Positions 51,756-61,405 of a DNA stretch of 64,000 nucleotides are shown piece by piece. The position numbers were made by a program, and so were the translations under genes. Positions within the stretch are counted from its first letter, which is position 1. Every line of letters begins with the position of its first letter. Where the stretch lies: NCBI RefSeq assembly GCF_003601925.1, contig NZ_QZWH01000006.1, positions 124,001 through 188,000 on the forward strand, read 5' to 3'. Below the pieces are notes generated by a model that was not told the DNA's origin, did not search any database, and saw only the letters and a program-made list of their open reading frames with translations. This DNA comes from Buttiauxella izardii. Its GTDB lineage: Bacteria > Pseudomonadota > Gammaproteobacteria > Enterobacterales > Enterobacteriaceae.

Positions 51756-53606
51756 TTATCGCACATCACCACAGGTGAGGCAGAAAGCGTAGCGGTTCTG
51801 CGGGTCGTTCATGGTGCCAAACTTATCGTTTTGCGCTTTAACAGCCAGCGCTGCGTCAGCCAACGGCGCAGGTAAATAAGCCTGCAACGCTTGTGGCAAC
51901 ATGGCGCGCACCGAGCCGCTCATGCTATCGAACACCATATCCAGGAAGCTTGGCTCATCCTGCCAGAAATCCAGATGCCAGGTTTTCACCTTCGCCAGTT
52001 CCGCCGCTTTCGCTACCGCATCGTCGAAATCACCGAGGCTATCGACCAGACCGTTCGCTTTCGCATCCTGGCCGGTCCAGACATGGCCTTGCGCGATGGC
52101 ATCAATTTGCTCTGGTGTCTTCTTACGCGAATCCGCCACCAGGTTCACAAAGCGCTTATAGCCATTTTCGATGGTCAACTGCATCATTTGCTGCACTTCT
52201 GGTGGCAATGATTTCGTCACCGCGACATCCGCCAATGGCGAAGTTGCCACGCCATCGGTATGCACGCCAATGGAATCAAGGCTATTTTCAACCGTGTTAA
52301 TCACGCCAAAAATACCAATCGAGCCGGTCAAAGTATTCGGGCTGGCGACGATATAATCCGCCGGAGTCGAAATCCAGTAACCGCCAGAGGCTGCCATGCC
52401 ACCCATCGAAACGACAATCGGTTTGCCCGCAGTTCGCGCCGCTTCCAGTTCGTCACGAATTACTTCTGACGCCGTCACGCTGCCGCCAGGGCTGTTGACG
52501 CGCAGCACAATCGCTTTCACTTTCGGATCAAGACGCGCTTCGCGAATTTGCATTGCGGTGGTATCGCCGCCGACTTGTCCTGGAGTTTCTTCGCCATCCA
52601 TAATCGCGCCATTGGCGATAATAACGGCAATCGCATCACCGGTATCAGCCGGTTTTTTCACTACATAGTCGTACATGCTGGTGTAGCTGAAATCTTTGCT
52701 CTCTTTATTCCAGCCAAATTGCTTAATCATCGCTTTATCAACGGTCGCGCTGCTGGCGAGTTCATCCACCAGTTTATTGTCCAGCGCGTATTTCGCTGTG
52801 TCGCCACCGAGTTTTTGCAGGCTATCCAGCAAACCTTGCGCGCCTGGGAACACTTGCTGCGCAGTTATCTGACGGTTAGCCGCGATAGTGCCCAGGTAGT
52901 TTTGCCACAGCTCGCCAATCCAGCGGCTATCAGCTTCACGCGCGGCAGGAGACATATCGTCACGAATAAACGGCTCAACGGCAGATTTGTAAGTGCCGAC
53001 GCGGAAGATATGCGTCGAGACTTTCAGCTTGTCGAGCAGCGTTTTGTAATAAAGGGAATTGGTCGCAAAACCGTGTAAATCCACCATGCCTTGCGGAGAA
53101 AGCCAGATTTTATTGGCAAAACTTGCCAGGTAATATTGCCCCTGGTTGTAGCTATCACCCACGGCGTAAACCGGTTTGCCACTGTCGCGGAACTCGCGTA
53201 GCGCTTTACCGATATATTGCATAGAAGGCTGATCGCCACCGGCAAACTCTTTCAAGTCCAGCACAATCCCGGTGATATTGCGGTCGTCTTTCGCCTGGCG
53301 AATAGTATCGACCACATCAAACAGCGAGTTTTCCTGTAGGCGATCCGAACTGGCACCCAGTAACTGGCGGCCAATCACGCCCAGTTTATTGCTTACCGAA
53401 GGTTTATCGACAACCACCCCGGTGATATCCAGCAATAACGCGCCACGCGCAGGCTCTGCTGGCGCGCTGTTAAGCTGCATCCAGATACCGACGCCCACCA
53501 GAACTAAAAGCACTAAAAACAGGTTGAGAATAAACTCTCGAATAAAGTTAAGCAGACGCCAGGTCCACTTAAAAAAACCGCCAATAAATCGCCCAATGGT
53601 GCGCAT
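51756..53606 (-). CDS. sppA: SppA, protease IV / signal peptide peptidase
   Basis: The 616-residue protein has an N-terminal membrane anchor ([20 protein letters not shown] at about residues 25-44) and two SppA-type ClpP-fold halves. The catalytic Lys is in [14 protein letters not shown] in the first half and the Ser in [18 protein letters not shown] in the second. It degrades cleaved signal peptides at the periplasmic face of the inner membrane. The length matches E. coli (618). Confidence 0.97.
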   Translation of the reverse strand: MRTIGRFIGGFFKWTWRLLNFIREFILNLFLVLLVLVGVGIWMQLNSAPAEPARGALLLDITGVVVDKPSVSNKLGVIGRQLLGASSDRLQENSLFDVVDTIRQAKDDRNITGIVLDLKEFAGGDQPSMQYIGKALREFRDSGKPVYAVGDSYNQGQYYLASFANKIWLSPQGMVDLHGFATNSLYYKTLLDKLKVSTHIFRVGTYKSAVEPFIRDDMSPAAREADSRWIGELWQNYLGTIAANRQITAQQVFPGAQGLLDSLQKLGGDTAKYALDNKLVDELASSATVDKAMIKQFGWNKESKDFSYTSMYDYVVKKPADTGDAIAVIIANGAIMDGEETPGQVGGDTTAMQIREARLDPKVKAIVLRVNSPGGSVTASEVIRDELEAARTAGKPIVVSMGGMAASGGYWISTPADYIVASPNTLTGSIGIFGVINTVENSLDSIGVHTDGVATSPLADVAVTKSLPPEVQQMMQLTIENGYKRFVNLVADSRKKTPEQIDAIAQGHVWTGQDAKANGLVDSLGDFDDAVAKAAELAKVKTWHLDFWQDEPSFLDMVFDSMSGSVRAMLPQALQAYLPAPLADAALAVKAQNDKFGTMNDPQNRYAFCLTCGDVR

Positions 53607-53765
53607 GAATACTCCGTTATTTCTGGCAAGCTGTGTGTGACAGCCAAAGTTACCGCTATCCTAAATACCTCAAGGGCGAAAGTCAGTAGGAAATCTGCCC
53701 TGCGCTGTAACAAAATTTACGGCTGTGTTAATTTCGCCGTTAAACCTCATTTCAGGAGTTTTCAA

Positions 53766-54317
53766 ATGGATGCACTCGAACTACTACTTAACCGTCGTAG
53801 CGCTTCCCGCCTGGCAGAACCCGCTCCGGCAGGCGACGTGCTGGAAAACATCATTCGTGCCGGTATGCGCGCACCGGATCACGGCACCTTGCAGCCGTGG
53901 CGTTTCATTGTGATTGAAGGCGAAGGCCGCGAGCGCTTTAGCAAAGTGATGGTACAAGCCGCCATCGCTGAAGAACAAGACGAAAAGGGTATTGAAAAGG
54001 CGCGTACCGCTCCTTTCCGTGCGCCAATGATTATCGCGGTCGTGGCGCATTGCGATGACAACCATAAAGTCCCGGTTTGGGAACAAGTGGTTTCTGCCGG
54101 TTGTGCGGTGATGGCGATGCAAATGGCGGCGGTGGCTCAGGGCTATAACGGCATCTGGCGCACCGGGATCTGGACGGAAAGCGAAGCCGTTCGCGATGCG
54201 CTCCAGTGCCGTGAACAAGACGAAGTGGTCGGATTCTTGTATCTGGGAACGCCACAACTGAAAGCATCAACGACAGTTAGCGTGCCGGACACCACGCCGT
54301 TTGTGCGCAGATTCTAA
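53766..54317 (+). CDS. ydjA: YdjA, NAD(P)H nitroreductase-like flavoprotein
   Basis: The 183-residue minimal nitroreductase begins [20 protein letters not shown] with the FMN phosphate-binding [23 protein letters not shown] and [20 protein letters not shown] are characteristic. It binds FMN as a dimer; its physiological substrate is unclear. The ATG at 53766 follows CAGGAGTTTTCAA. It is divergent from sppA and precedes selD. Confidence 0.95.
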   Translation: MDALELLLNRRSASRLAEPAPAGDVLENIIRAGMRAPDHGTLQPWRFIVIEGEGRERFSKVMVQAAIAEEQDEKGIEKARTAPFRAPMIIAVVAHCDDNHKVPVWEQVVSAGCAVMAMQMAAVAQGYNGIWRTGIWTESEAVRDALQCREQDEVVGFLYLGTPQLKASTTVSVPDTTPFVRRF

Positions 54318-54435
54318 GCAATCACGCAAAAGCTGTCTGGATTGTGACCAGCAATGGCGCAATTCAGACACTGATACTTACTACTCCCAGGCGTTAGAGT
54401 TACCATAGCGGCATTGCCAATGACAGGAGTAGTCC

Positions 54436-55479
54436 ATGAGTGAGCAAACCGTTCGTCTAACCCAGTACAGCCACGGCGCTGGTTGCGGTTGTAAAATTTC
54501 CCCGAAAGTCCTGCAAACTATCCTGCAATCCGAGCAGGCTAAATTTGTCGATCCCAATTTGCTGGTCGGCAACGAAACCAGTGATGACGCGGCGGTTTAC
54601 GATCTGGGCAACGGCACTTGTGTCATCAGCACCACCGACTTCTTTATGCCGATCGTCGACGATCCTTTCGACTTTGGGCGTATTGCCGCCACCAACGCGA
54701 TTAGCGATATCTACGCGATGGGCGGCAAACCGATTATGGCTATCGCGATTCTCGGCTGGCCGATTAATACACTTGCACCTGAAATCGCTCGCAAAGTGAT
54801 CGAAGGCGGGCGTTTCGTTTGCCAGCAAGCCGGTATTTCCCTGGCGGGTGGTCACTCCATCGACGCACCAGAACCTATCTTTGGCCTTGCCGTCACCGGG
54901 ATTGTGCCAACCGACCGCGTGAAGAAAAACAGCTCCGCCACCGCAGGCTGCAAACTGTTCCTCACCAAGCCGCTCGGAATTGGCGTGCTGACTACCGCCG
55001 AGAAAAAATCCCTGCTCAAACCTGAACATTACGGCCTTGCCGCCGAAGTGATGTGCCAGCTTAACAAGCCAGGTGCGGAATTTGCCGACATCGAAGGCGT
55101 CACCGCCATGACGGACGTCACCGGTTTTGGCCTGCTCGGTCACCTTAGCGAAATGTGCCAGGGCGCAGGCATTCAGGCCGAAGTTTGGTTCGATAAAGTG
55201 CCGAAACTGCCGGATGTCGAAGACTATATCGCCCAGGGCTGTGTGCCAGGCGGCACCTCCCGCAACTTCGCCAGCTACGGCTACTTGATGGGTGAAATGA
55301 CCCAGGCGCAACGCGATTTACTGTGCGACCCACAAACTTCCGGCGGTTTGCTGCTTGCGGTTGAAGCGGGCGCAGAAGACGCGGTTGCCGCCGTAGCTGA
55401 AAAAAATGGCATCAAATTGACCGCCATTGGCGAGCTGAAAACCGCCCGTGCAGGCCGCCCGATGATTGAGATTCGTTAG
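54436..55479 (+). CDS. selD: SelD, selenide water dikinase (selenophosphate synthetase)
   Basis: The 347-residue protein has the N-terminal GAGCGCK motif with Cys17 and Cys19 (both Cys codons, no UGA) and Lys20. [20 protein letters not shown] and [20 protein letters not shown] follow, as does the C-terminal [20 protein letters not shown]. It makes selenophosphate from selenide and ATP for selenocysteine and selenouridine. It stops 4 nt before the topB ATG. Confidence 0.97.
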   Translation: MSEQTVRLTQYSHGAGCGCKISPKVLQTILQSEQAKFVDPNLLVGNETSDDAAVYDLGNGTCVISTTDFFMPIVDDPFDFGRIAATNAISDIYAMGGKPIMAIAILGWPINTLAPEIARKVIEGGRFVCQQAGISLAGGHSIDAPEPIFGLAVTGIVPTDRVKKNSSATAGCKLFLTKPLGIGVLTTAEKKSLLKPEHYGLAAEVMCQLNKPGAEFADIEGVTAMTDVTGFGLLGHLSEMCQGAGIQAEVWFDKVPKLPDVEDYIAQGCVPGGTSRNFASYGYLMGEMTQAQRDLLCDPQTSGGLLLAVEAGAEDAVAAVAEKNGIKLTAIGELKTARAGRPMIEIR

Positions 55480-55483
55480 TCTG

Positions 55484-57472
55484 ATGCGTCTGTTTATTGC
55501 CGAAAAACCCAGCCTCGCTCGCGCTATTGCTGATGTGCTCCCAAAACCCCATCGCCGTGGTGATGGGTTCATTGAATGTGGGAATGGGCAAGTGGTGACC
55601 TGGTGTATCGGTCACCTGCTGGAACAGGCTCAGCCAGATGCTTACGACGCAAAATACGCGCGCTGGAAGCTCGCCGACCTCCCAATCGTGCCTGAAAAAT
55701 GGCAGTTGCAGCCGCGTCCGTCCGTCACCAAACAGCTTAACGCCATCAAAAAATTGCTCGTTCAGGCCGATGAAGTGGTTCACGCAGGTGACCCGGATCG
55801 CGAAGGGCAACTGCTGGTGGACGAAGTGCTCGACTATCTTGAACTCGTGCCGGAAAAGCGTAAACAGGTGCAACGCTGCCTGATAAACGACCTCAACCCA
55901 CAGGCCGTTGAACGTGCGATTAGCCGCCTGCGATCCAACAGCGAATTTATCCCGCTGTGTGTTTCAGCACTCGCCCGCGCCCGAGCCGACTGGCTTTATG
56001 GCATCAACATGACTCGCGCGTACACCATTCTTGGGCGTAACGCCGGTTATCAGGGCGTGCTGTCCGTTGGGCGCGTACAAACGCCAGTCCTGGGATTGGT
56101 GGTGCGTCGCGATGAAGAAATTGAAAACTTCGTCGCCAAAGATTTCTTTGAAGTGAAAGCGCATATCGTCACCCCAGCTGATGAACGTTTTGTCGCGACC
56201 TGGATCCCCAGTGAATCTTGCGAACCGTATCAGGACGAAGAAGGGCGCTTGTTGCATCGCCCGTTGGCTGAACATGTCGTCGGGCGCATCGGCGGGCAAC
56301 CGGCCATCGTCACTGCGTATAATGATAAACGGGAATCAGAAGTCGCTCCGCTGCCATTCTCGCTCTCCAGCCTGCAAATTGAAGCGGCGAAGCGCTTTGG
56401 TTTAAGCGCGCAGAACGTGCTGGATATCTGCCAGAAGTTATACGAAACCCACAAACTGATTACTTACCCGCGTTCGGATAGCCGTTATCTACCGGATGAG
56501 CACTTTGCCGGGCGTCATGCGGTACTGAATGCGATTAGCATTCACCAGCCCGATTTATTCCCCCAGCCTGCGCTGAATACCGATCTGCGTAACCGCTGCT
56601 GGGATGACAAAAAAGTCGATGCGCACCACGCGATAATCCCGACCGCGCGTAGCTCCAAAATTTCGCTATCTGAAAATGAATCTAAAGTTTACAACCTGAT
56701 CGCCCGACAATACTTAATGCAGTTCTGTGCCGATGCGGTGTTCCGCAAATGCACTATCGATCTCGATATCGCCGGCGGCAAATTTAACGCCAAAGCCCGT
56801 TTCCTGGCCGAAGCAGGCTGGCGCACGTTGCTTGGCGGTAAAGAACGCGATGAAGAGAACGACGGCACGCCGCTGCCGGTAGTCGCCAAAGGTGATGAGT
56901 TGCTGTGTGAAAAAGGTGAGGTGAATGAACGCCAGACCCAACCGCCGCGCCATTTCACCGATGCCACATTACTTTCGGCAATGACCGGAATCGCCCGCTT
57001 CGTGCAGGATAAAGATCTGAAAAAGATCCTGCGCGCCACGGACGGATTAGGTACGGAAGCGACACGCGCCGGAATTATCGAACTGCTGTTTAAGCGAACG
57101 TTTCTGGTGAAAAAAGGGCGCTACATTCACTCGTCCGATGCAGGGCGCGCGCTGATTCACTCGCTGCCAGAACTGGCTGCAAGGCCGGATATGACGGCGC
57201 AGTGGGAATCAACGCTGACGCAAATCAGTGAAAAGCAGTGTCGTTATCAGGATTTCATGCAGCCGCTGGTTAATACGTTGTATGAGCTGATTCACCAGGC
57301 GCGAACTAAGCCGGTTCATCATGCGTTCAAAGGCGTTAAAGCGCCTGATGAGCCGAAGAAATCCCGCAAACAATGGGCGAAAAAAGAGGGAAGTGATGAT
57401 GCAACTAAAAAGCCTGCTCGCCGCCGCCGTGGTGCTGATGGTGAGCCTGCCGGGGATGGCGCAGCGTCTTGA
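55484..57472 (+). CDS. topB: TopB, DNA topoisomerase III
   Basis: The 662-residue type IA topoisomerase begins [20 protein letters not shown], has the Toprim acidic triad region [20 protein letters not shown], and the catalytic Tyr328 in [13 protein letters not shown]. It decatenates replication intermediates. The C-terminus is Lys/Arg-rich ([13 protein letters not shown]) and longer than the conserved core. I chose the ATG at 55484 to match E. coli; a start at 55466 would overlap selD. The 3' end overlaps ynjH by 77 nt in another frame. Confidence 0.97.
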   Translation: MRLFIAEKPSLARAIADVLPKPHRRGDGFIECGNGQVVTWCIGHLLEQAQPDAYDAKYARWKLADLPIVPEKWQLQPRPSVTKQLNAIKKLLVQADEVVHAGDPDREGQLLVDEVLDYLELVPEKRKQVQRCLINDLNPQAVERAISRLRSNSEFIPLCVSALARARADWLYGINMTRAYTILGRNAGYQGVLSVGRVQTPVLGLVVRRDEEIENFVAKDFFEVKAHIVTPADERFVATWIPSESCEPYQDEEGRLLHRPLAEHVVGRIGGQPAIVTAYNDKRESEVAPLPFSLSSLQIEAAKRFGLSAQNVLDICQKLYETHKLITYPRSDSRYLPDEHFAGRHAVLNAISIHQPDLFPQPALNTDLRNRCWDDKKVDAHHAIIPTARSSKISLSENESKVYNLIARQYLMQFCADAVFRKCTIDLDIAGGKFNAKARFLAEAGWRTLLGGKERDEENDGTPLPVVAKGDELLCEKGEVNERQTQPPRHFTDATLLSAMTGIARFVQDKDLKKILRATDGLGTEATRAGIIELLFKRTFLVKKGRYIHSSDAGRALIHSLPELAARPDMTAQWESTLTQISEKQCRYQDFMQPLVNTLYELIHQARTKPVHHAFKGVKAPDEPKKSRKQWAKKEGSDDATKKPARRRRGADGEPAGDGAAS

Positions 57473-57680
57473 TCCGCAGGTCGATATTTCGGTGCCGCCG
57501 GAGGTGTTTAACACTCAAGGGCAACGTGCCGCACCGTGCAATCAATGCTGTATCTATCAGGATCAAAACTACTCTGAAGGGGCGGTCGTGAAAGCCGATG
57601 GCGGCGTTTTACTGCAATGCCAGCGCGATGAAAAAACGCTTAGCACGACCCCTTTAGTCTGGCGGCGCGTAAAGCCATAA
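57396..57680 (+). CDS. ynjH: YnjH, DUF1496 secreted protein
   Basis: The 94-residue protein has a signal peptide ([20 protein letters not shown]) and the DUF1496 core [40 protein letters not shown]. The Cys cluster suggests disulfides in the periplasm. Function is unknown. It overlaps the topB 3' end and the convergent nudG 3' end (41 nt). The double ATG leaves one residue uncertain. Confidence 0.92.
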   Translation: MMQLKSLLAAAVVLMVSLPGMAQRLDPQVDISVPPEVFNTQGQRAAPCNQCCIYQDQNYSEGAVVKADGGVLLQCQRDEKTLSTTPLVWRRVKP

Positions 57681-58053
57681 ACGCTTCAAGTAATGGAATA
57701 TCTGCCGGGGCAAGCTCGTAGCCAAATGCCTCGGCAGGTAAACACCACACCAGTTCACTATGGCAAAGCGCCGTTAACTCCCCGCTAAATTCGCTGACAT
57801 GCCACGCATGCAGGCGAATAATGCGCGCTGAAACTTCCCGCTCATGGCTGGCAACGTAATCGCCCACCACCGCGTTAATCGCCAGTTCTTCTTCTAACTC
57901 ACGCGTCAGGGCTTGCGGTTGAGATTCACCCGCATCGACTTTGCCACCGGGAAACTCCCACAAACCCGCCTGATCGCCACCTTGCGGACGACGAGCGAGT
58001 AAAATCTTATCATTGCGCTCAATGATTGCCGCCACAACATCAATGGTTTTCAT
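57640..58053 (-). CDS. nudG: NudG, CTP/oxidised-nucleotide pyrophosphohydrolase
   Basis: The 137-residue Nudix enzyme has IDVVAAIIERNDKILLARRP, WEFPGGKVDAGESQPQALTR and ELEEELAI, the complete Nudix box. It hydrolyses 5-hydroxy-CTP/dCTP and related damaged nucleotides in E. coli. The ATG at 58053 starts MKTIDVV; upstream in-frame codons lack a suitable site. It is divergent from ynjA with a 73-nt gap and overlaps ynjH at the 3' end. Confidence 0.94.
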   Translation of the reverse strand: MKTIDVVAAIIERNDKILLARRPQGGDQAGLWEFPGGKVDAGESQPQALTRELEEELAINAVVGDYVASHEREVSARIIRLHAWHVSEFSGELTALCHSELVWCLPAEAFGYELAPADIPLLEAFMALRAARLKGSC

Positions 58054-58126
58054 GATACTCATCCGTTCTTTCGCTTTGGGCGTGGCATAATACGCGCCAT
58101 TAAAGATTATCTGAAGATCTTCCCCA

Positions 58127-58696
58127 ATGACGAACAAAACCCCATGGGTGGCACCGCTCGAAAAATTACCCGTCAGTTTAAGGCCCATTGTTTCGATGCA
58201 ACAAAAGCATTTCGGCTCAGTGCTAAACCCAACGCGCTGGTGGGGGCGCTTTCCGTTTTTGTTCTGGCTGGTGGCGCTGTTTGTCGGTTTTCTGGAACGC
58301 AAAAAATCAGGTATTGACCCGGTGGTGCGTTCGCTGGTGATGACGCGTGTTTCCCAACAATGTTGTTGCGAATTTTGCATAGATGCCAATAGCTTACGCC
58401 TGGCTGAACGCAGCGGTTCGATGGACAAAGTGTTGGCGGTAGCGAACTGGCGGGAAGAAACGCTGTTTTCCGCTAAAGAACAAGCGGCTCTGGCCTACGC
58501 CGATGCGATGACCGCCACGCCGCCGCTTATCAGCGATGCCATTAAAGCCGAATTGAAAACTCATTATGACAATAAATCCATCACCGAATTAACCGCGCTG
58601 ATCGCTTTCCAGAATCTCTCTGCTCGCTTCAATGCCGCGCTGGAGATTCCGGCACAAGGGCTTTGCGTCACGCCTGCGGAGAAACCGCATGTTTGA
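58127..58696 (+). CDS. ynjA: YnjA, AhpD/CMD-like protein
   Basis: The 189-residue protein contains PTRWWGRFPFLFWLVALFVG and SQQCCCEFCIDANSLRLAE. The CEFC motif is the redox Cys pair of AhpD-like carboxymuconolactone decarboxylase-fold proteins. DNKSITELTALIAFQNLSAR follows near the end. It matches E. coli YnjA; function is unknown, perhaps peroxide-related. In E. coli it lies before ynjB, but here it precedes ynjF and overlaps it by 8 nt. Confidence 0.92.
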   Translation: MTNKTPWVAPLEKLPVSLRPIVSMQQKHFGSVLNPTRWWGRFPFLFWLVALFVGFLERKKSGIDPVVRSLVMTRVSQQCCCEFCIDANSLRLAERSGSMDKVLAVANWREETLFSAKEQAALAYADAMTATPPLISDAIKAELKTHYDNKSITELTALIAFQNLSARFNAALEIPAQGLCVTPAEKPHV

Positions 58697-59306
58697 TAGT
58701 TACCTTCACCCACGTATTAAGCCGTCCCTCGAACGAATCGCAGCTGCGTTAGATAAACCGTCAATTACACCCGATGGGCTGACGCTGATTGGCTTTGCTA
58801 TTGGCGTGCTGGCGCTGCCATTTTTAGCACTGCAATGGTATGGCGCGGCGCTGGTGGCGATTATCCTGAACCGTCTGTTTGATGGTTTAGACGGCGCACT
58901 GGCGCGGCGACGTGGGCTAACCGACGCCGGTGGCTTTCTCGATATTTCACTGGATTTCCTGTTTTACGCGCTGGTGCCGTTTGGATTTATTCTTGCCGAG
59001 CCCACACAAAACGCGCTGGCCGGTGGCTGGTTACTTTTTGCGTTTATCGGCACTGGCAGCAGTTTCCTGGCGTTTGCGGCGGTGGCGCAAAAGCACCAAC
59101 TGGATAATCCGGGCTATGCGCACAAGTCGTTTTACTATTTGGGCGGGCTGACGGAAGGCACGGAAACCATCGCGCTGTTTGTTTTGAGCTGCCTGTTTCC
59201 GCAGTGGTTTGTCTGGTTTGCGTGGGTGTTTGGTGCGTTGTGCTGGATGACGACGTTTACGCGGGTGTGGAGTGGGTATGAGACGTTGCGGCGGGTGGGG
59301 CAGTGA
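58689..59306 (+). CDS. ynjF: YnjF, CDP-alcohol phosphatidyltransferase family
   Basis: The 205-residue membrane protein has the metal-binding signature DGLDGALARRRGLTDAGG followed by FLDISLD. This reads DG-x2-AR-x7-G-x3-D-x3-D, one residue shorter than the canonical x8 spacer. Several membrane helices follow (LFYALVPFGFILAEP, FVLSCLFPQWFVWFAWVFGA). It probably transfers a phospho-alcohol from a CDP-linked lipid donor; the substrate is unknown. The ATG overlaps the ynjA stop. Confidence 0.93.
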   Translation: MFDSYLHPRIKPSLERIAAALDKPSITPDGLTLIGFAIGVLALPFLALQWYGAALVAIILNRLFDGLDGALARRRGLTDAGGFLDISLDFLFYALVPFGFILAEPTQNALAGGWLLFAFIGTGSSFLAFAAVAQKHQLDNPGYAHKSFYYLGGLTEGTETIALFVLSCLFPQWFVWFAWVFGALCWMTTFTRVWSGYETLRRVGQ

Positions 59307-59314
59307 TGGTATTG

Positions 59315-59394
59315 CCCTCACCCCGGCCCTCTCCCCAGGGAGAAGGGGAAAACAGAGCAATCCCCTCTCCCGTGGGAGAGGGTTAGGGTGAGGG
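59315..59394. repeat. GC-rich inverted repeat (CCCTCACCC/GGGTGAGGG element)
   Basis: The outer arms CCCTCACCC-cgg-CCCTCTCCC and GGGAGAGGG-tta-GGGTGAGGG are complementary, with internal CCTCTCCC/GGGAGA copies. It fills the space between convergent ynjF and ynjE and resembles a dispersed enterobacterial palindromic repeat. It may act as a terminator or mRNA-stabilising hairpin. Confidence 0.8.
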
Positions 59395-59401
59395 AAAAAG
59401 A

Positions 59402-60697
59402 TTAATCCGGCTTCCGCTCCCCACTCACCACTGGGTTGTCAGGATTGCTACTCCACTCGTACCAGCCGCCGTCGTACACGCCAACATTCTGCCAGCCCAT
59501 CGCGCGGGCATACATAAACGTCTCGGACGCGCGCCAGCCGGTGCCGCAGTAAAATGCCACATGCTGATCCGGGGTAATATTCCAGCTTTTCCACATCGCG
59601 GCGATATCATCAGCCGAACGCATGGTGCCATCTGGATTGTGGAAATCTTCCATATGTGTGGAGTCGGAACCCGCATGCCCCCAGCGCGCACCGGCAATTT
59701 CGCCTTTTGGCTTGATGTAGCTATATCCGCTCGTTATGCCGATAAACTCCGGCCAGGAACGGATACTCACCAAAGATGCGTCTTTACGGCCTAACAGACC
59801 GCGCGCCTGTTCGGTGTCGAGCATCAGTTGCGGCTGACCCGGAATGGGCGCACCGAAATCTGGTGCTGGTTTCACATCATTTGGCAAACCGCGCTCAACG
59901 GGCAGTTGGGCGTCAGACCAACTCTGCCAGCCGCCATCCAGCAGGCGCACATCTTTCACGCCCGCATACAGCATGATTTGTGCGACACGCGCCGCAGCGT
60001 AGACATCACGTCCGTACAGAACCACGGTGGTGTCGTGACGAATCCCGTGTTTTGCCAGCAACGCTTTCAGCTTGTCGTCGGAAACTTTGTTCCACAACGG
60101 CTCGCTTTCCACCTCGTTGGTGTCGATGTAATCCGCGCCGGGAATATGGCTCAGCAAATATTGTTTTGGCGCGCCCCATGCGGCTTCGATGATTTTCACT
60201 TCACCGGCTGGCTTCGCCGCAACAGGTTTGTTCTGCATCAGGTTATGCAGCCATTGCGGGTAAACGAGCTGCTCGAAATGGGCCATTTTCTGCAAACGCG
60301 CAGGCTGTTGCAGAGCGTCGGATAGCAGCGCGATATGCGAATAGCCCAGCTTAGACAGGCGTTCTTTAACCGCTTTTGTCTCAGCGCTTTGGCCGTACAA
60401 CGCAATCAGGCTGTCCGCTGCGATGTTGTGTTGCTTCGCCCAGACTTGCAGTTGCTCGTCATTCATCATGCCCAACCAACTGGCCGACAAATTCTGTGCC
60501 GCAGGTTCATGCCCGCCGACGCCGTGAACGGTTTGCGGCCAGCCGTTATAAAAGGCACTTGGACGGGTATCAATCACCACGCCGTGCTGCGCCTGAAGGT
60601 TGGATAAAGTCATCTGCGAAGGCATCTGGGCGGCAAAAGTCATGTGCGCCAACCCGGATAACATCAAGGCGGCGGTTAGTTGAGAAACACGTTTCAT
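59402..60697 (-). CDS. ynjE: YnjE, triple-rhodanese thiosulfate sulfurtransferase
   Basis: The 431-residue protein has a signal peptide (SQLTAALMLSGLAHMTFAAQ) and three rhodanese repeats. The final one carries the active-site Cys loop VAFYCGTGWRASETFMYARA and YDGGWYEWSSNPDNPV. The first and second repeats (GVVIDTRPSAFYNGWP, HIPGADYIDTNEVESEPLWN) lack the full active loop. It transfers sulfane sulfur in the periplasm. It lies downstream of ynjBCD on the same strand. Confidence 0.95.
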   Translation of the reverse strand: MKRVSQLTAALMLSGLAHMTFAAQMPSQMTLSNLQAQHGVVIDTRPSAFYNGWPQTVHGVGGHEPAAQNLSASWLGMMNDEQLQVWAKQHNIAADSLIALYGQSAETKAVKERLSKLGYSHIALLSDALQQPARLQKMAHFEQLVYPQWLHNLMQNKPVAAKPAGEVKIIEAAWGAPKQYLLSHIPGADYIDTNEVESEPLWNKVSDDKLKALLAKHGIRHDTTVVLYGRDVYAAARVAQIMLYAGVKDVRLLDGGWQSWSDAQLPVERGLPNDVKPAPDFGAPIPGQPQLMLDTEQARGLLGRKDASLVSIRSWPEFIGITSGYSYIKPKGEIAGARWGHAGSDSTHMEDFHNPDGTMRSADDIAAMWKSWNITPDQHVAFYCGTGWRASETFMYARAMGWQNVGVYDGGWYEWSSNPDNPVVSGERKPD

Positions 60698-60781
60698 CTT
60701 ATAACCTGAAATGAGGGGAAAAAAGAGCCGCCATTTTGCTCGCATAACGGCGGTGAATCTTTGCGGTAACGCATATTTGGT

Positions 60782-61405
60782 TCAGAGATTAATAATCTGC
60801 CCGGCTGCGGGAATATCTTGCGGATCGTGCGTCACCAGCACCACCGGAATAGCCTGCTGTTGCACTTGCTGCCAGACGAACTGGCGAAACTGTTCGCGCA
60901 AAGTCTGATCCAGACGTGAAAAGGGTTCGTCGAGCAATAAGGCTTCCGGTTTTGCCAACAACGCTCGCAACACGCTAATACGTGCTCGCTCGCCGCCAGA
61001 AAGCGTTGCCGGGTCGCGGCGGGAAAAATGGGCAAGATGGGCATTTTCTAGCGCCTGTTCAACGCAATGCTGGCGCTGTTCACGGCCTTTAACCGAGGCG
61101 GGAAGCGCCATTGCCAGGTTTTGCCCGACATTCAAATGGGCAAACAACAGCGCGTCCTGAAACAGAATGCCGATATTTCGCCGCTCGGTGGGCAGATTAT
61201 CGCGCCGCTGATGGTTCAGCCACAGCTCGCCTTTGACGCTAAACTCTGGCGATAACGCCCCAATCATCCAGCTTAAAAATGTCGACTTTCCCGCGCCAGA
61301 CGGCCCCATCAGCGTTAATACTTCGCCGGGGGAAACGGTGAAATTCAGCTTATTAATCAGCGAATGCGAGGCGTTGGAAATCGAGCAATCCTGAACTTTT
61401 AGCAT
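60782..61405 (-). CDS. ynjD: YnjD, ABC transporter ATP-binding protein
   Basis: The 207-residue ATPase has Walker A LMGPSGAGKSTFLSWMIGAL, the Q-loop region ILFQDALLFAHLNVGQNLAM, signature LSGGERARISVLRALLAKPE and Walker B ALLLDEPFSRLDQTL with the H-loop VLVTHDPQD. It energises the YnjBCD importer of unknown substrate. It overlaps ynjC by one base (TGATG). Confidence 0.95.
   Translation of the reverse strand: MLKVQDCSISNASHSLINKLNFTVSPGEVLTLMGPSGAGKSTFLSWMIGALSPEFSVKGELWLNHQRRDNLPTERRNIGILFQDALLFAHLNVGQNLAMALPASVKGREQRQHCVEQALENAHLAHFSRRDPATLSGGERARISVLRALLAKPEALLLDEPFSRLDQTLREQFRQFVWQQVQQQAIPVVLVTHDPQDIPAAGQIINL

Noticed and set aside
54484..54495. Selenocysteine codon in selD
   Set aside because: The active-site positions are TGC and TGT, so the enzyme is the Cys form.
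54457..55311. 284-codon frame antisense to selD
   Set aside because: Shadow frame of selD; no start signals and no motifs.
59315..59394. CRISPR-like repeat between ynjF and ynjE
   Set aside because: Only two inverted copies with no regular spacers; it is a palindromic intergenic repeat.
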